From JAJCYX01 sp965243825 (GTDB lineage: Bacteria; Chloroflexota; Dehalococcoidia; Lucifugimonadales; Lucifugimonadaceae): a DNA stretch of 64,000 bases. The position numbers were made by a program, and so were the translations under genes. The first letter of the stretch is position 1, and every line of letters starts with the position of its first letter. A model generated the notes under the pieces. That model was given only the letters and a program-made list of their open reading frames with translations, was not told the DNA's origin and did no database searches. The DNA lies in NCBI GenBank assembly GCA_965243825.1, contig CBDEVT010000001.1:1426001-1490000 (forward strand), in the 5' to 3' direction. Of the stretch, positions 1 to 10,076 are shown piece after piece.

Positions 1-2
1 AC

Positions 3-506
3 GATGCTTGCCGGCGCAGCAAACGGCTCGAGGTGATAGTCGAAGGTGAAATGGTGGATATCGCCCTGGTTGACGCGGCCATCTCTCGCCAGATGTTCGT
101 TGGTGCCAGGGCGGTCTGGGAACCGCAGTCGCTATACGCGATGTACCTCACGAGAGCAGAACCTTCCAGCATTGGTCTCTCCTCGATCGGTGCTCGTCTG
201 AAACAGGTAGAGATTGATGATCCGTACGGTGTTTTCTTACGATTCGATGGGGACCCGGACGAGACTGCAAAACGGGTTACCGCACCTGTTGCGCCCGGGC
301 TTGTCTCCAGCATTGATGTGATGGGCTGGAAGGTGATGGAACCCGGTGAATCGATGCCCGTCGATCTACACCCGGGCACCGTTGCGCTTGACGGTGAACG
401 TGAAGTCGAGCTGCTGCCGGGTGGTCAAGTCGAGATAAGACTCTCGATGGACGGACCGTTGGTGGTTGACGTTGATAAGTCGATGGCAGCGATAGCTGCG
501 CGCTAA
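3..506 (+). CDS. AcoX-like ATP-NAD kinase family protein (5' end outside window)
   Basis: This is the C-terminal 167 residues of a protein whose frame is open to the left edge, so the true start lies outside the window. The segment matches what I know of the C-terminal half of AcoX/COG3199 proteins, which are related to ATP-NAD kinases and often sit near acetoin dehydrogenase genes. The recognisable stretches are DIALVDAAISRQMFVGARAVW, IGLSSIGARL, APGLV and GTVALDGEREVEL. The catalytic GGDGT loop would be upstream and is not visible. The acetoin/pyruvate dehydrogenase E1 genes lie 21 kb away, so the link to acetoin use is only inference. An SDR gene follows 23 bp downstream on the same strand. 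Confidence 0.7.
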   Translation, partial: DACRRSKRLEVIVEGEMVDIALVDAAISRQMFVGARAVWEPQSLYAMYLTRAEPSSIGLSSIGARLKQVEIDDPYGVFLRFDGDPDETAKRVTAPVAPGLVSSIDVMGWKVMEPGESMPVDLHPGTVALDGEREVELLPGGQVEIRLSMDGPLVVDVDKSMAAIAAR

Positions 507-529
507 AAAACTAGAAAGTTGTACTTAAG

Positions 530-1318
530 TTGATCGATGTCCTGTTGATTGGCGGAAAAGGCACCATTGGATCCGGCCTGCGGACTTACCTCCCGAAATT
601 AGACCCGGACTACCGCGTAACTTCCCTTGATCTACCCGGTGCCCCGGATAAGGCAACCGACACCAGTGCACACCGAGAATTCGTTGAGAGTGATGCTGCG
701 GCCGATGAAGAGAGGCTTAGAAAAGCACTTGAAGACCGTGATTTGGTTGTTTACCTGGCTCGCAAAGATCCGCTTAGCGAGATGAACGCAATGACAGATC
801 GAGTCTTCAACGCCGCGATGGAGGTTTGTCCCGAGGCCCTGATGATTGCATCGAGCTCCGTTCACGCTACGGACGCTGCGTACTGGCCATTTACGGAGGA
901 ACCGTACAAGACGATAGCAACGCGCGAATTCGAGGCAGTTGATCCATGGCCTGAACCATTGTCAGCAACGCTTGAACCGTGTCCGGTTAGCGACTACGGG
1001 CTTGAAAAGACCTATGTAGAAGCGTGGTGCAAGCGGTTTGCCAACAACGGCCTTGACGCAGTAGCTGCACGATGGGGTGGTATCAACGCCGAAAACGCGA
1101 TGACTGATGAGGTGGCCTATTTCACCGTCTGGTGCCATCAGGAAGATTCGGCTCGGTTTGTAGATGCTTGTTTCAAGACATCTAAGGCAGGCAAGCTACG
1201 CTCTGGCGCTCACTACTACGTGATTTCGGACAATACCCACAACATATTTGACATTAAAACGCCAAGGACCGAGATCGGTTACCGACCGCAACACGACGCC
1301 GAGGTTTTCTACCGTTAG
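530..1318 (+). CDS. NAD-dependent epimerase/dehydratase (extended SDR)
   Basis: This 262-residue Rossmann-fold protein opens with a nucleotide-binding motif, GGKGTIG (residues 8-14), behind a hydrophobic strand. It carries a Ser cluster at about 108-110 and the catalytic pair Y156-x3-K160 (YGLEK), the order expected of extended short-chain dehydrogenases acting on nucleotide sugars or related substrates. The substrate cannot be read from sequence. The start is a TTG, chosen because it gives MIDVLLIGGKG, the exact start of the first strand. It sits 23 bp after the AcoX-like gene, so co-transcription is likely. Its stop codon directly abuts the stop of the opposite-strand gene. Confidence 0.85.
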   Translation: MIDVLLIGGKGTIGSGLRTYLPKLDPDYRVTSLDLPGAPDKATDTSAHREFVESDAAADEERLRKALEDRDLVVYLARKDPLSEMNAMTDRVFNAAMEVCPEALMIASSSVHATDAAYWPFTEEPYKTIATREFEAVDPWPEPLSATLEPCPVSDYGLEKTYVEAWCKRFANNGLDAVAARWGGINAENAMTDEVAYFTVWCHQEDSARFVDACFKTSKAGKLRSGAHYYVISDNTHNIFDIKTPRTEIGYRPQHDAEVFYR

Positions 1319-1663
1319 CTATCCAGCCACTTCCAGAATCTGGGTGTCGTGCGTTTCGGCCAGCAGCGGGTAGATGCTGTCGAAGACCGATGTGATCGCC
1401 CCCGTTTTGCGAACGGCATCCCGAGATTCTTCGTACCTGAGCACTGATTCCCATTCCTGGTCTGTGAATACAGTTCCGTGACCACCGTGCCACGCCTTGT
1501 AGACGCGAGGCCGCGGGAATCCCGCGTTGGCCATCTCATCGGCCGCGTCACGAACAAGTTTGAGCAGCTTTCCGCCGGTGCCCGGCATTGGGCGATAGGT
1601 TCTTCTTACTACGATCACAGTGTTGTGCTTCCGTTTCCTGTAATTTTTGTTGACAGACGCCAT
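1319..1663 (-). CDS. Small NIPSNAP/Dabb-like hypothetical protein
   Basis: I do not recognise a named family with certainty. The 114 residues look like a dimeric alpha-beta barrel of the NIPSNAP or antibiotic-monooxygenase type. There is an early beta strand (VIVVRRTYRP), a helix rich in Leu and Ala, a second strand region around RVYKAWHGGHGTVFT, and an aromatic Glu-rich helix (EWESVLRYEES). The first 15 residues are basic and may not be translated. A GTG at 1618, preceded by a GGAA-type purine stretch, would give a start at IVVRRTYRP. The gene runs tail to tail with the SDR gene with no spacer and is divergent from the methyltransferase at 1750. Confidence 0.6.
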   Translation of the reverse strand: MASVNKNYRKRKHNTVIVVRRTYRPMPGTGGKLLKLVRDAADEMANAGFPRPRVYKAWHGGHGTVFTDQEWESVLRYEESRDAVRKTGAITSVFDSIYPLLAETHDTQILEVAG

Positions 1664-1749
1664 TCTGAACGGTGAAAAATGGTTTGTCGAAAGATCCTCA
1701 GGCGCTTTTCAGCACTCGATGCTCAGCACATGCGAGGAACATAACGTTC

Positions 1750-2592
1750 ATGCGAATCACCGATTTCATAAATCGCACGGTTCCCGCGGAACCATGGGTT
1801 GATGGCGAAAACATACCCTGGGATGATCCGGAGTTCAGCCGGAGAATGCTCAAGGAGCATCTGAACCCGGACCACGATGCTGCCAGCAGACGTCCTGAGT
1901 TGATTGAGAATCACGTCAGCTGGCTGCACGAATCGATTTTGCATCGAACCCCCTCGCGCGTGCTTGATCTCGGCTGTGGGCCAGGTATGTATCTGGTTCG
2001 CCTGGCGAGACTGGGCCACGCAGTCACCGGAATAGACATCTCTCCAGCATCACTGGAACATGCTCGATCGCTGGCCACCACCGCCGAAGTCACCTGCGAG
2101 TTGATTCAGGGCGACTTCAGACACGTTGCGTATCCGAGAAAGTACGAACTCGTGATGCAGATCTATGGTGAACTGAATGTGTTTCGCCGGGATCAGGCTC
2201 AGCAAATCGTCATTAAGTGCGCTGATGCACTTGAGCCTGGTGGTCAACTAGTTCTTGAAGTCGATCGGCCGGAAACGGTTCGACAGATCGGTGACTCAAC
2301 ACCCGAGTGGCGAACCTATTCATCAGGGCTGTTCTCAGACGAACCACACATGTTGCTGCAAGAGAGTTTCTGGGATGAGCGACAGCGTGCAGCACCGGTC
2401 AGGTACTGGGTGATAGACGCGGCCACTGGAGAGGTGACAATGCACGCGCAGACGTTCGCTGCATATGAAGCCGAGGAGTACCTGCAGTTGTGTTCAGATG
2501 CTGGACTAGTCGATACAGAGCTACAGGACGGTTTTCCAGGGCTGCCGAATGACGATAAGCGCTGGATATTGCGTGCAAAGAAGGCGTCATAA
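1750..2592 (+). CDS. Class I SAM-dependent methyltransferase
   Basis: This 280-residue protein carries the glycine-rich SAM-binding motif I, VLDLGCGPG, at residues 71-79. Motif II follows (GIDIS), and an acidic residue lies before a QGDFR loop. The C-terminal half is beta-rich, as in Methyltransf_25/11 proteins that act on small molecules. The substrate is unknown. An upstream in-frame start exists at 1672, but the ATG at 1750 is preferred because a GAGGA lies about 11 nt before it and the protein then begins at a natural N-terminus (MRITDF). The gene stands between the divergent small protein and dnaX. Confidence 0.85.
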   Translation: MRITDFINRTVPAEPWVDGENIPWDDPEFSRRMLKEHLNPDHDAASRRPELIENHVSWLHESILHRTPSRVLDLGCGPGMYLVRLARLGHAVTGIDISPASLEHARSLATTAEVTCELIQGDFRHVAYPRKYELVMQIYGELNVFRRDQAQQIVIKCADALEPGGQLVLEVDRPETVRQIGDSTPEWRTYSSGLFSDEPHMLLQESFWDERQRAAPVRYWVIDAATGEVTMHAQTFAAYEAEEYLQLCSDAGLVDTELQDGFPGLPNDDKRWILRAKKAS

Positions 2593-2735
2593 TGACGTTT
2601 GAGCGTTCAATCCACCGCACCTTGATGTAAGGTCTGAAGGCGCTTGGCGTCACTTGGAGATCTTCATAGATCGAACATCGTGTCGTATATTTTCCCTCTC
2701 TGTAAGCGCACTTGGAACACCGGTTAAGCAGTCCC

Positions 2736-4367
<1,632 letters not shown>

Positions 4368-4438
4368 GAGAAAGCTATTAGCTCCGGGTTCGTCGTTTCG
4401 TTTTCGCCGACTCAAGACAACTGAATCGGAGGACCTGA

Positions 4439-5230
4439 TTGGTTCCTGTCTCAAACTCGATGAAGGGCAATTTCTGGACGGAATCCTCGGCGGTCCGTCG
4501 ATACCGTGATGCCCGCCCGTATTTTCATCCCGTCGTGATGAAGATGATTCGGCGAAAGCTCGACCTAAAAGGCAGACAGAAATTACCTAGCGGATTGGAT
4601 GTTGGATGCGGCACAGGCCAATCAACAATCGCCCTGCTTGATGTCGTCGAGAGGGCGATAGGCATCGATAGTTCAGATGAGATGCTTGCTCATGCTGAGC
4701 GGCACAAGAGAGTTGACTACATGCCTGGCAGCGCCGAGCAGATGCCTGTGCCTGATAATTCGGCAGAAATCGTCACCGCTTCTCTGGCTGTCCACTGGTT
4801 TGATTTGCCTGCGTTTTTAGCGGAATCTGCCCGTGTTTTGCGCCCATGCGGCTGGCTGGTGCTGTATTCGAATGGATTCAGAGGGCAGATGGCCGGTAAG
4901 GCCGAGTTTCACGACTGGTGCAATGAAGTTTACGCTGTACGTTATCCGTCTCCGCCCAGACAATCTTACGATCCGAACAAACAGACCTTATCTCCTTCGC
5001 CGTTCGACTGGATCACATCAGATCCATACGAAAACAAGGTTGCGTTCAGCCAGGAGCAATTGGTTGCTTATCTGATGACACAGAGCAATGTTGTTGCAGC
5101 TGTTGAGCAAGGAAGCGAGAAAGCCGAAGGGGTCACCGGCTGGCTGAATGAACAGACGAATCCGTTCTTCGATTCCGAACCCGGCACGTTTCTCTTTGGC
5201 GGTTCCGTGACTTACGCGCGCCTGGGTTAA
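4439..5230 (+). CDS. Class I SAM-dependent methyltransferase (type 11)
   Basis: This 263-residue enzyme carries motif I LDVGCGTG at residues 53-60, followed by GIDSSDEML and a PVPDNSAEIV post-I loop. The layout is that of UbiE/Methyltransf_11 proteins. Its acceptor is unknown. A TTG at 4439 is taken as the start because a clear GGAGGA lies at 4428-4433, five bases before it; the next in-frame ATG (4460) is too far from that site. It follows dnaX by 71 bp and precedes a serine hydrolase by 36 bp, so dnaX may share a transcript with it. It is not closely similar in layout to the methyltransferase at 1750. Confidence 0.85.
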   Translation: MVPVSNSMKGNFWTESSAVRRYRDARPYFHPVVMKMIRRKLDLKGRQKLPSGLDVGCGTGQSTIALLDVVERAIGIDSSDEMLAHAERHKRVDYMPGSAEQMPVPDNSAEIVTASLAVHWFDLPAFLAESARVLRPCGWLVLYSNGFRGQMAGKAEFHDWCNEVYAVRYPSPPRQSYDPNKQTLSPSPFDWITSDPYENKVAFSQEQLVAYLMTQSNVVAAVEQGSEKAEGVTGWLNEQTNPFFDSEPGTFLFGGSVTYARLG

Positions 5231-5266
5231 GATCGGATTTTCAACCGCGTTAATACGGAGAGATCG

Positions 5267-6385
5267 GTGTATTTTCCGCTTCCTGAACCTTCAGATTGGG
5301 TACGACAGACCCCTGGCGCTGTAGGTCTCAAGGAAGAAGCATTAATCGCCGCTTCGCAGTTCGCTGAAGTTAATGAAATTCCCTGGCCTGAAGATCTTAC
5401 CCACACCAATGTTTCGGACGATCCGCCTGAGTTTGCCGAGAAACTAGGAAAGATGCTTCCGCGCGGTGGTCCGGCTGGACTCATCTTGAAAGATGGCTTT
5501 ATCGTCCACGAGTGGGGCGACGTTGAACGTGTTGATCTGACATACAGCGCCACAAAGAGTTACCTCTCTACAGTTGCTGGCCTCGCGTTCGACAGAGGCT
5601 TGATCTCGGATCTGGACGCTCCTGTAATCGCTGATATCGAAGATACAGAGATTCGCGAGGTAAATACAGGAAGAGTTTTGAAGCCATTCGAATCTCCTCA
5701 CAACTCCAAAATCACCTGGCGACACCTGCTCCAGCAAACGTCTGAATGGGAAGGGACGCTCTGGGAGCGTCCGGACACCGTCGATTGGAATCGTCCACTG
5801 GAAGACGGCAACTCAGGTAGCAGGGTTGAGCGAAAAGCCCCCGGCGACCACTGGGAATACAACGATGTGAGAGTCAATCTTTGTGCACTTGCGCTAGCCG
5901 CTATCTGGAAAAAGCCGTTGTCCGAAGTTCTACGTCGAGAAGTGATGGAACCAATCGGCGCGAGTACGACCTGGGAGTGGCACGGATACCGCAACTCAAC
6001 GATTGAAATTGATGGAAAACAGTTCGAATCCGTCTCCGGTGGTGCCCACTGGGGTGGTGGCCTTCACATCAATACTTATGACCATGCGAGATTCGGATTG
6101 CTGTTTCTGAACGGAGGTAGTTGGGATGGTCGGCAGATAGTCTCAGACAAATGGTTCGGGTTGATGCGTGAGCCATGCCTATTAAACGACCGCTACGGAC
6201 TCATGTGGTGGCTGAATACCGGCGGTCAGCGCTACGGAGAGTCAGTCCCCGAATCTCTCTTTGCGGCATCCGGTGCAGGTGGAAATACGATCGACATCGA
6301 TCCTGAGCACGGCATGGTGGTCGTGACTCGCTGGTGTGACGATGTTCCGGGAGTTGTGCAACGAGCTGTAGCCGCGGTCCGGTAA
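5267..6385 (+). CDS. Class C beta-lactamase-related serine hydrolase
   Basis: This 372-residue member of the COG1680 family has the nucleophile motif SATK (S94-x-x-K97). A Tyr-containing second motif, WEYND, lies at about 196-200, and a glycine-rich third motif near the C-terminus (ASGAGGN). Such proteins are esterases, peptidases or amidases rather than true beta-lactamases. No signal peptide is visible, so it probably acts in the cytoplasm. The GTG start is supported by an ACGGAGAG at about 5255-5262. It lies 36 bp after the methyltransferase on the same strand. The substrate cannot be inferred. Confidence 0.85.
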   Translation: MYFPLPEPSDWVRQTPGAVGLKEEALIAASQFAEVNEIPWPEDLTHTNVSDDPPEFAEKLGKMLPRGGPAGLILKDGFIVHEWGDVERVDLTYSATKSYLSTVAGLAFDRGLISDLDAPVIADIEDTEIREVNTGRVLKPFESPHNSKITWRHLLQQTSEWEGTLWERPDTVDWNRPLEDGNSGSRVERKAPGDHWEYNDVRVNLCALALAAIWKKPLSEVLRREVMEPIGASTTWEWHGYRNSTIEIDGKQFESVSGGAHWGGGLHINTYDHARFGLLFLNGGSWDGRQIVSDKWFGLMREPCLLNDRYGLMWWLNTGGQRYGESVPESLFAASGAGGNTIDIDPEHGMVVVTRWCDDVPGVVQRAVAAVR

Positions 6386-6454
6386 GCGGTCCAATACCCG
6401 TATAGGTGTAGCAATTGTGCACAGATCACTCAGTTGCGGGCATAAACTAGCGGC

Positions 6455-7393
6455 TTGCCACCTGGAGACACAACCGCCAACCCGACAGCCATCCCAACTG
6501 CACCGCCTGTGAGATCTGACAGCCGGAGGCCCTTAACCCTTCCTGCGGCTGGTCTGGCGCTGCTTCTTTCAACGTTGTGGGCTGGAAATCCCGTTGCCAA
6601 TAAGGCTGGACTTGAAGACGCTGGTCCGCTGCGGCTCGGGTACCTGCGATTCATTCTCGGCGGAATTGTGGTCATCATCTACAGCCTTGCCACGAGACAG
6701 GATCTGCGCGTCTATCGATTCGAGATCAAGCCGCTGATCTTTCTCGGTGTCCTGTTCTCGGTGCAACTCGCCTTCATGAACGTTGGCCAGGACTTCACGA
6801 CAGCCGGTCACGCAGTGATCGTGACAACCACCTTCCCGTTGTGGACCTCGGTATTCGCACACTTCTTCGTGCCTGGCGACACCATGTCTCGTCGCAGAAC
6901 GTTCGGAACACTTGTGGCATACGGTGGCGTAGTTGCGGTGTTTTCACAGAGCCTTACCCTGGGATCAGATTTCATCATTGGTGACCTGCTGCTGCTTGGA
7001 TCTGCGATCCTGCTCGGCGGTCGACAGGTCTACATATCACAGGCAGCCCAGGGAGTTCCGCAGCACAAATTGCTGATGTCGCAATCGGTGTTTGGAATCG
7101 TCAGCTTCGTGATCGCCAGTTTCATATTCGAAGCCGGAGATCCGTGGGAGCTGACGACAAAGCTGACACTGGCGCTTCTCTACACGGGAGTGCTGATCGC
7201 CGGTTTCGGGTTCATAGGTCAGACGTACCTGCTCAAGAATTACCTGCCATCGCGAGTCACCGTCATCTCGTTAAGTCAGCCGATATTCGGCGTGCTGTTC
7301 AGCTGGTGGATTCTGGGCGAATCGGTCGGGCCAGAGTTGTACGCCGGGGCCGCCCTGGTGGTCATCGGGAGCTACCTCGCGCAGAGAGGTTGA
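6455..7393 (+). CDS. EamA/DMT-family transporter
   Basis: This 312-residue integral membrane protein has about ten hydrophobic segments in two repeated halves, the arrangement of drug/metabolite (EamA, RhaT-like) exporters. The first helix begins at about residue 28 (LPAAGLALLLSTLWAGNP) after a hydrophilic Pro/Thr-rich lead. The N-terminal repeat carries the usual NPVANKAGL-type motif. The C-terminal repeat ends with the typical SLSQPIFGVLFSWWILGE element. The TTG start is uncertain because no good ribosome-binding site precedes it. The substrate is unknown. Confidence 0.85.
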   Translation: MPPGDTTANPTAIPTAPPVRSDSRRPLTLPAAGLALLLSTLWAGNPVANKAGLEDAGPLRLGYLRFILGGIVVIIYSLATRQDLRVYRFEIKPLIFLGVLFSVQLAFMNVGQDFTTAGHAVIVTTTFPLWTSVFAHFFVPGDTMSRRRTFGTLVAYGGVVAVFSQSLTLGSDFIIGDLLLLGSAILLGGRQVYISQAAQGVPQHKLLMSQSVFGIVSFVIASFIFEAGDPWELTTKLTLALLYTGVLIAGFGFIGQTYLLKNYLPSRVTVISLSQPIFGVLFSWWILGESVGPELYAGAALVVIGSYLAQRG

Positions 7394-7492
7394 GGCCGAG
7401 TCAGATATGAACCAGATTTCGGATACATGTTCATCGTGACGGTTTTCGGCGGATGGTTAGGCTCATATGTTCACGCGGATGCCACGTACCTG

Positions 7493-7521
7493 TTGACAGT
7501 GCCTTCAGCCGTTTCTAGAAT
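7493..7521 (+). promoter_or_regulatory. Sigma-70 type promoter of groESL
   Basis: A perfect -35 box, TTGACA (7493-7498), is separated by exactly 17 bp from a -10 box, TAGAAT (7516-7521). Transcription should start around 7528, next to the CIRCE operator. The leader before groES would be about 230 nt long. Confidence 0.85.
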
Positions 7522-7531
7522 TCGTCGCTGA

Positions 7532-7558
7532 TTAGCACTCGCGCGCTTGGACTGCTAA
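7532..7558 (+). promoter_or_regulatory. CIRCE operator (HrcA binding site)
   Basis: TTAGCACTC, nine spacer bases, then GACTGCTAA. The left arm is the exact CIRCE consensus. The right arm differs at one base (GACTGCTAA instead of GAGTGCTAA). It sits right at the predicted transcription start of groESL, the normal place for repression by HrcA. The hrcA gene itself is not in this window. Confidence 0.93.
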
Positions 7559-7760
7559 CGGTCGAAATGGTCGACTGACAAGCAGGCTTGGTGTCGCGTC
7601 TGCAAGCTTTTGCGGACTTTTCGTGTCATTCGTGAATGAGTCTGTCCGGACTCGAGCGACTTTGTTTTGACCGCAAGGCATCAAATGCGTCTGGCAGAGA
7701 TTTCAAACTGCTACGGGCGTCGAACCGGGTTCGAAGAGAGTACAGAAGGAGATATGCACA

Positions 7761-8060
7761 GTGGCTCTTAACTTGAAGCCCCTGGGAGACCGAGTGGTGA
7801 TTGAGCCGCTAGAGGAAGAGTCCTCAACCAGCCCCGGTGGAATCATCATTCCGGATACCGCCAAAGAGAAGCCCCAGGCTGGCAAAGTGGTTGCAGCAGG
7901 CCCAGGCCGGACCACAGAGAGCGGCGAGCTGGTGAAGCTTGAGGTGAAGAAAGGCGACAAGGTCGTCTACTCGAAGTATGCCGGCACCGAATACTCGTCT
8001 GGCGGTACCGAGTACCTCATCGTTCGCGAAAGCGACATCCTCGCAGTCATCGGAAAGTAG
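7761..8060 (+). CDS. groES: Co-chaperonin GroES
   Basis: This 99-residue protein is the heptameric lid of the GroEL chaperonin, with the full family pattern: LKPLGDRVVIEPLEEE at the start, the mobile loop with GGIIIPDTAKEKPQ, and VVYSKYAGTE near the end. The length is typical. The GTG start is fixed by an AAGGAGA (7746-7752) eight bases upstream. It is the first gene of the CIRCE-controlled operon, and groEL follows after 61 bp. It is expected to be induced by heat shock through loss of HrcA repression. Confidence 0.98.
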   Translation: MALNLKPLGDRVVIEPLEEESSTSPGGIIIPDTAKEKPQAGKVVAAGPGRTTESGELVKLEVKKGDKVVYSKYAGTEYSSGGTEYLIVRESDILAVIGK

Positions 8061-8121
8061 TTCGCTGCTGAACAGCGGACGACCTACCTAACGGTACACA
8101 CGGCAATTAACGGAGAAACAA

Positions 8122-9750
8122 ATGCCAGCAAAGGATCTTAAGTTCAGCGAGGATGCTCGAACACGCCTCAAGGAAGGCATCGACACCCTCGCCAACACAG
8201 TCAAGGTGACTCTCGGCCCGCGCGGTCGAAACATCATCGTTGACAAGAAATTTGGCCCGCCCCAGGTCAACTCTGATGGTGTGACAATCGCCAAGGAGAT
8301 CGACCTCGAAGACCCGTTCGAGAACATGGGTGCACAGCTTCTCAAAGAGGCTTCCAAGAAGACGAACGACGACGCAGGTGATGGCACCACGACCTCAACG
8401 GTCCTGGCGCAGGCAATCATCGGCGAAGGGTTCAAGAACGTTGCAGCCGGCGCCGACCCCATGGCCATCAAGCGTGGCATGGAGAAGGCGATGGAGACGA
8501 TTCGTACCTCCATCAAGAAGCAGTCCACGGCAGTTAAGGGTTCTGAGCAGATCTCAAGCGTGGCTGTTCTCTCGTCACACGACGATGAGATGGGTGCCCT
8601 GATTGCCGGTGTGATGGAGAAGGTCGGTAAGGACGGCGTGATCACCGTTGACGAGTCAAAGTCTCTTTCTTACGAGACAGACTACGTTGAAGGTATGCAG
8701 TTCGACCGAGGTTTCCTCTCTCCTTACTTCGTAACAAACGCAGACAGCCAGGAAGCACAGCTGGACAACCCGTATGTGCTCGTCACCGACGGCAAGATTT
8801 CCGCGGTTGCTGACCTGCTGCCTGTTCTGGAAAAGGTTCTGCAGTCCAAGAAGCCTCTGCTGCTGATTGCTGAGGACGTCGAAGGCGAAGCCCTCGCGAC
8901 TCTGGTGGTCAACAAGTTGCGCGGCACGCTCAACATTGCTGCTGTGAAGGCCCCTGGATTCGGAGACCGCCGCAAGGCGATGCTGCAGGACATTGCGATC
9001 CTGACGGGTGCAACCGTGATCTCAGAAGAGACCGGACGCAAGCTTGACTCTGCGGTACTCGACGACCTCGGCACATGTGACCGTGTGGTTGTCAAGAAGG
9101 AAGACACAACCGTCGTTGGTGGTTCTGGTTCCAAGAGCGCCATTACTGGCCGCATGAAGGAGATCCAGACACAGATCGACGAGACGACGTCTGACTACGA
9201 CCGTGAGAAGCTGCAGGAAAGACTTGCGAAGCTCTCCGGCGGTGTTGCAATCATCCGAGTCGGTGCTGCTACCGAGATCGAGATGAAAGAGAAGAAGCAG
9301 CGAGTTGAGGATGCACTGTCTGCTACCCGCGCTGCTGTTGAAGAGGGCATCGTCCCGGGTGGCGGCACGGTTCTAATCAGGGCTTCTGACGCACTTGCCA
9401 AAGTTGCTCTTGAGAACGATGACGAGCAGACTGGCGTTGAGATTCTCCGCAAGTCCCTAACCGCTCCGATTCGCGTGATCGCAGCCAACTCTGGCTTCGA
9501 GGGTGCTGTGATCCTCGAGAAGGTTTCAGACAGCAAGAAGAAGAACTTCGGTTTTGACGCTGGCAAGGGCGAATTCGGTGACATGCTCGAGATGGGCATC
9601 ATCGATCCTGCAAAAGTCACTCGTGCTGCCGTTGAGAACGCAGTTTCTGTCGCAGGTATGATCCTGACGACCGAGGCGCTCATCACAGAGCAGCCTGAGA
9701 AAGAGATGGCCGCTCCGCCAATGCCTCCGGGTGGTGGGATGGACTTCTAA
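8122..9750 (+). CDS. groEL: Chaperonin GroEL
   Basis: This 542-residue chaperonin subunit assists ATP-driven folding in the cytoplasm with GroES. The signature features are all present: the LGPRGRN and DGVT nucleotide-site motifs, GDGTTT, the apical-domain region and the C-terminal tail PPMPPGGGMDF. The length matches the family. The ATG at 8122 is preceded by a purine-rich ACGGAGAAA. It is the second and last gene of the groESL operon, closed by a strong hairpin terminator 51 bp downstream. Only one groEL is seen in the window. Confidence 0.98.
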   Translation: MPAKDLKFSEDARTRLKEGIDTLANTVKVTLGPRGRNIIVDKKFGPPQVNSDGVTIAKEIDLEDPFENMGAQLLKEASKKTNDDAGDGTTTSTVLAQAIIGEGFKNVAAGADPMAIKRGMEKAMETIRTSIKKQSTAVKGSEQISSVAVLSSHDDEMGALIAGVMEKVGKDGVITVDESKSLSYETDYVEGMQFDRGFLSPYFVTNADSQEAQLDNPYVLVTDGKISAVADLLPVLEKVLQSKKPLLLIAEDVEGEALATLVVNKLRGTLNIAAVKAPGFGDRRKAMLQDIAILTGATVISEETGRKLDSAVLDDLGTCDRVVVKKEDTTVVGGSGSKSAITGRMKEIQTQIDETTSDYDREKLQERLAKLSGGVAIIRVGAATEIEMKEKKQRVEDALSATRAAVEEGIVPGGGTVLIRASDALAKVALENDDEQTGVEILRKSLTAPIRVIAANSGFEGAVILEKVSDSKKKNFGFDAGKGEFGDMLEMGIIDPAKVTRAAVENAVSVAGMILTTEALITEQPEKEMAAPPMPPGGGMDF

Positions 9751-9801
9751 GAACGCAGACGCGGTAAAACTGCTGAAGCGCTCTAGTGCGAAACGACGAA
9801 T

Positions 9802-9840
9802 AAGGCCGGCCAGGGGTTTCTCTGGCCGGCCTTCTATTTG
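9802..9840 (+). terminator. Rho-independent terminator of groESL
   Basis: A perfect 12-bp stem is formed by AAGGCCGGCCAG (9802-9813) and CTGGCCGGCCTT (9822-9833) with an 8-nt loop. A short, imperfect T run (CTATTTG) follows. It lies 51 bp after groEL. Confidence 0.9.
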
Positions 9841-9978
9841 GCGAGAGAAGCAGGCAACTCTACAGAGCAACATGCTCACACGGCGTTAACGCAGACGATC
9901 TGGTCGCATCGAAGCCTTATCTACCGTCGTATTTTTAGTCGATTCGACATAGCGAAAGCCGTACCTTTTCATCAGCTT

Positions 9979-10039
9979 TCACATAGATCTGTGACGAGAA
10001 GAGTGATTTTTCCCATTAACTAGAGGTAAAATCACCCTT
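9979..10039. promoter_or_regulatory. Inverted repeats upstream of the PAP2 gene (possible operators)
   Basis: Two dyads lie in the 325-bp gap between groEL and the PAP2 gene. The first is TCACA-N6-TGTGA (9979-9994). The second is longer: AAGAGTGATTTT (9999-10010) against AAAATCACCCTT (10028-10039), which matches at 11 of 12 positions across a 17-nt spacer. The right arm contains TAAAAT, a possible -10 box, so a repressor bound here could block the promoter. No T run follows, which argues against a terminator. The rest of the gap, apart from the groESL terminator, holds nothing I can recognise. Confidence 0.45.
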
Positions 10040-10076
10040 GGCGGATTTTGCGCCTAATTAGTGACGGAATTCACAA

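Noticed and set aside
1650..1678. TTGACA as a promoter of the methyltransferase gene
   Set aside because: It lies at the start of the opposite-strand gene, and the sequence 17 bp downstream (TGAAAA) is a poor -10 box.
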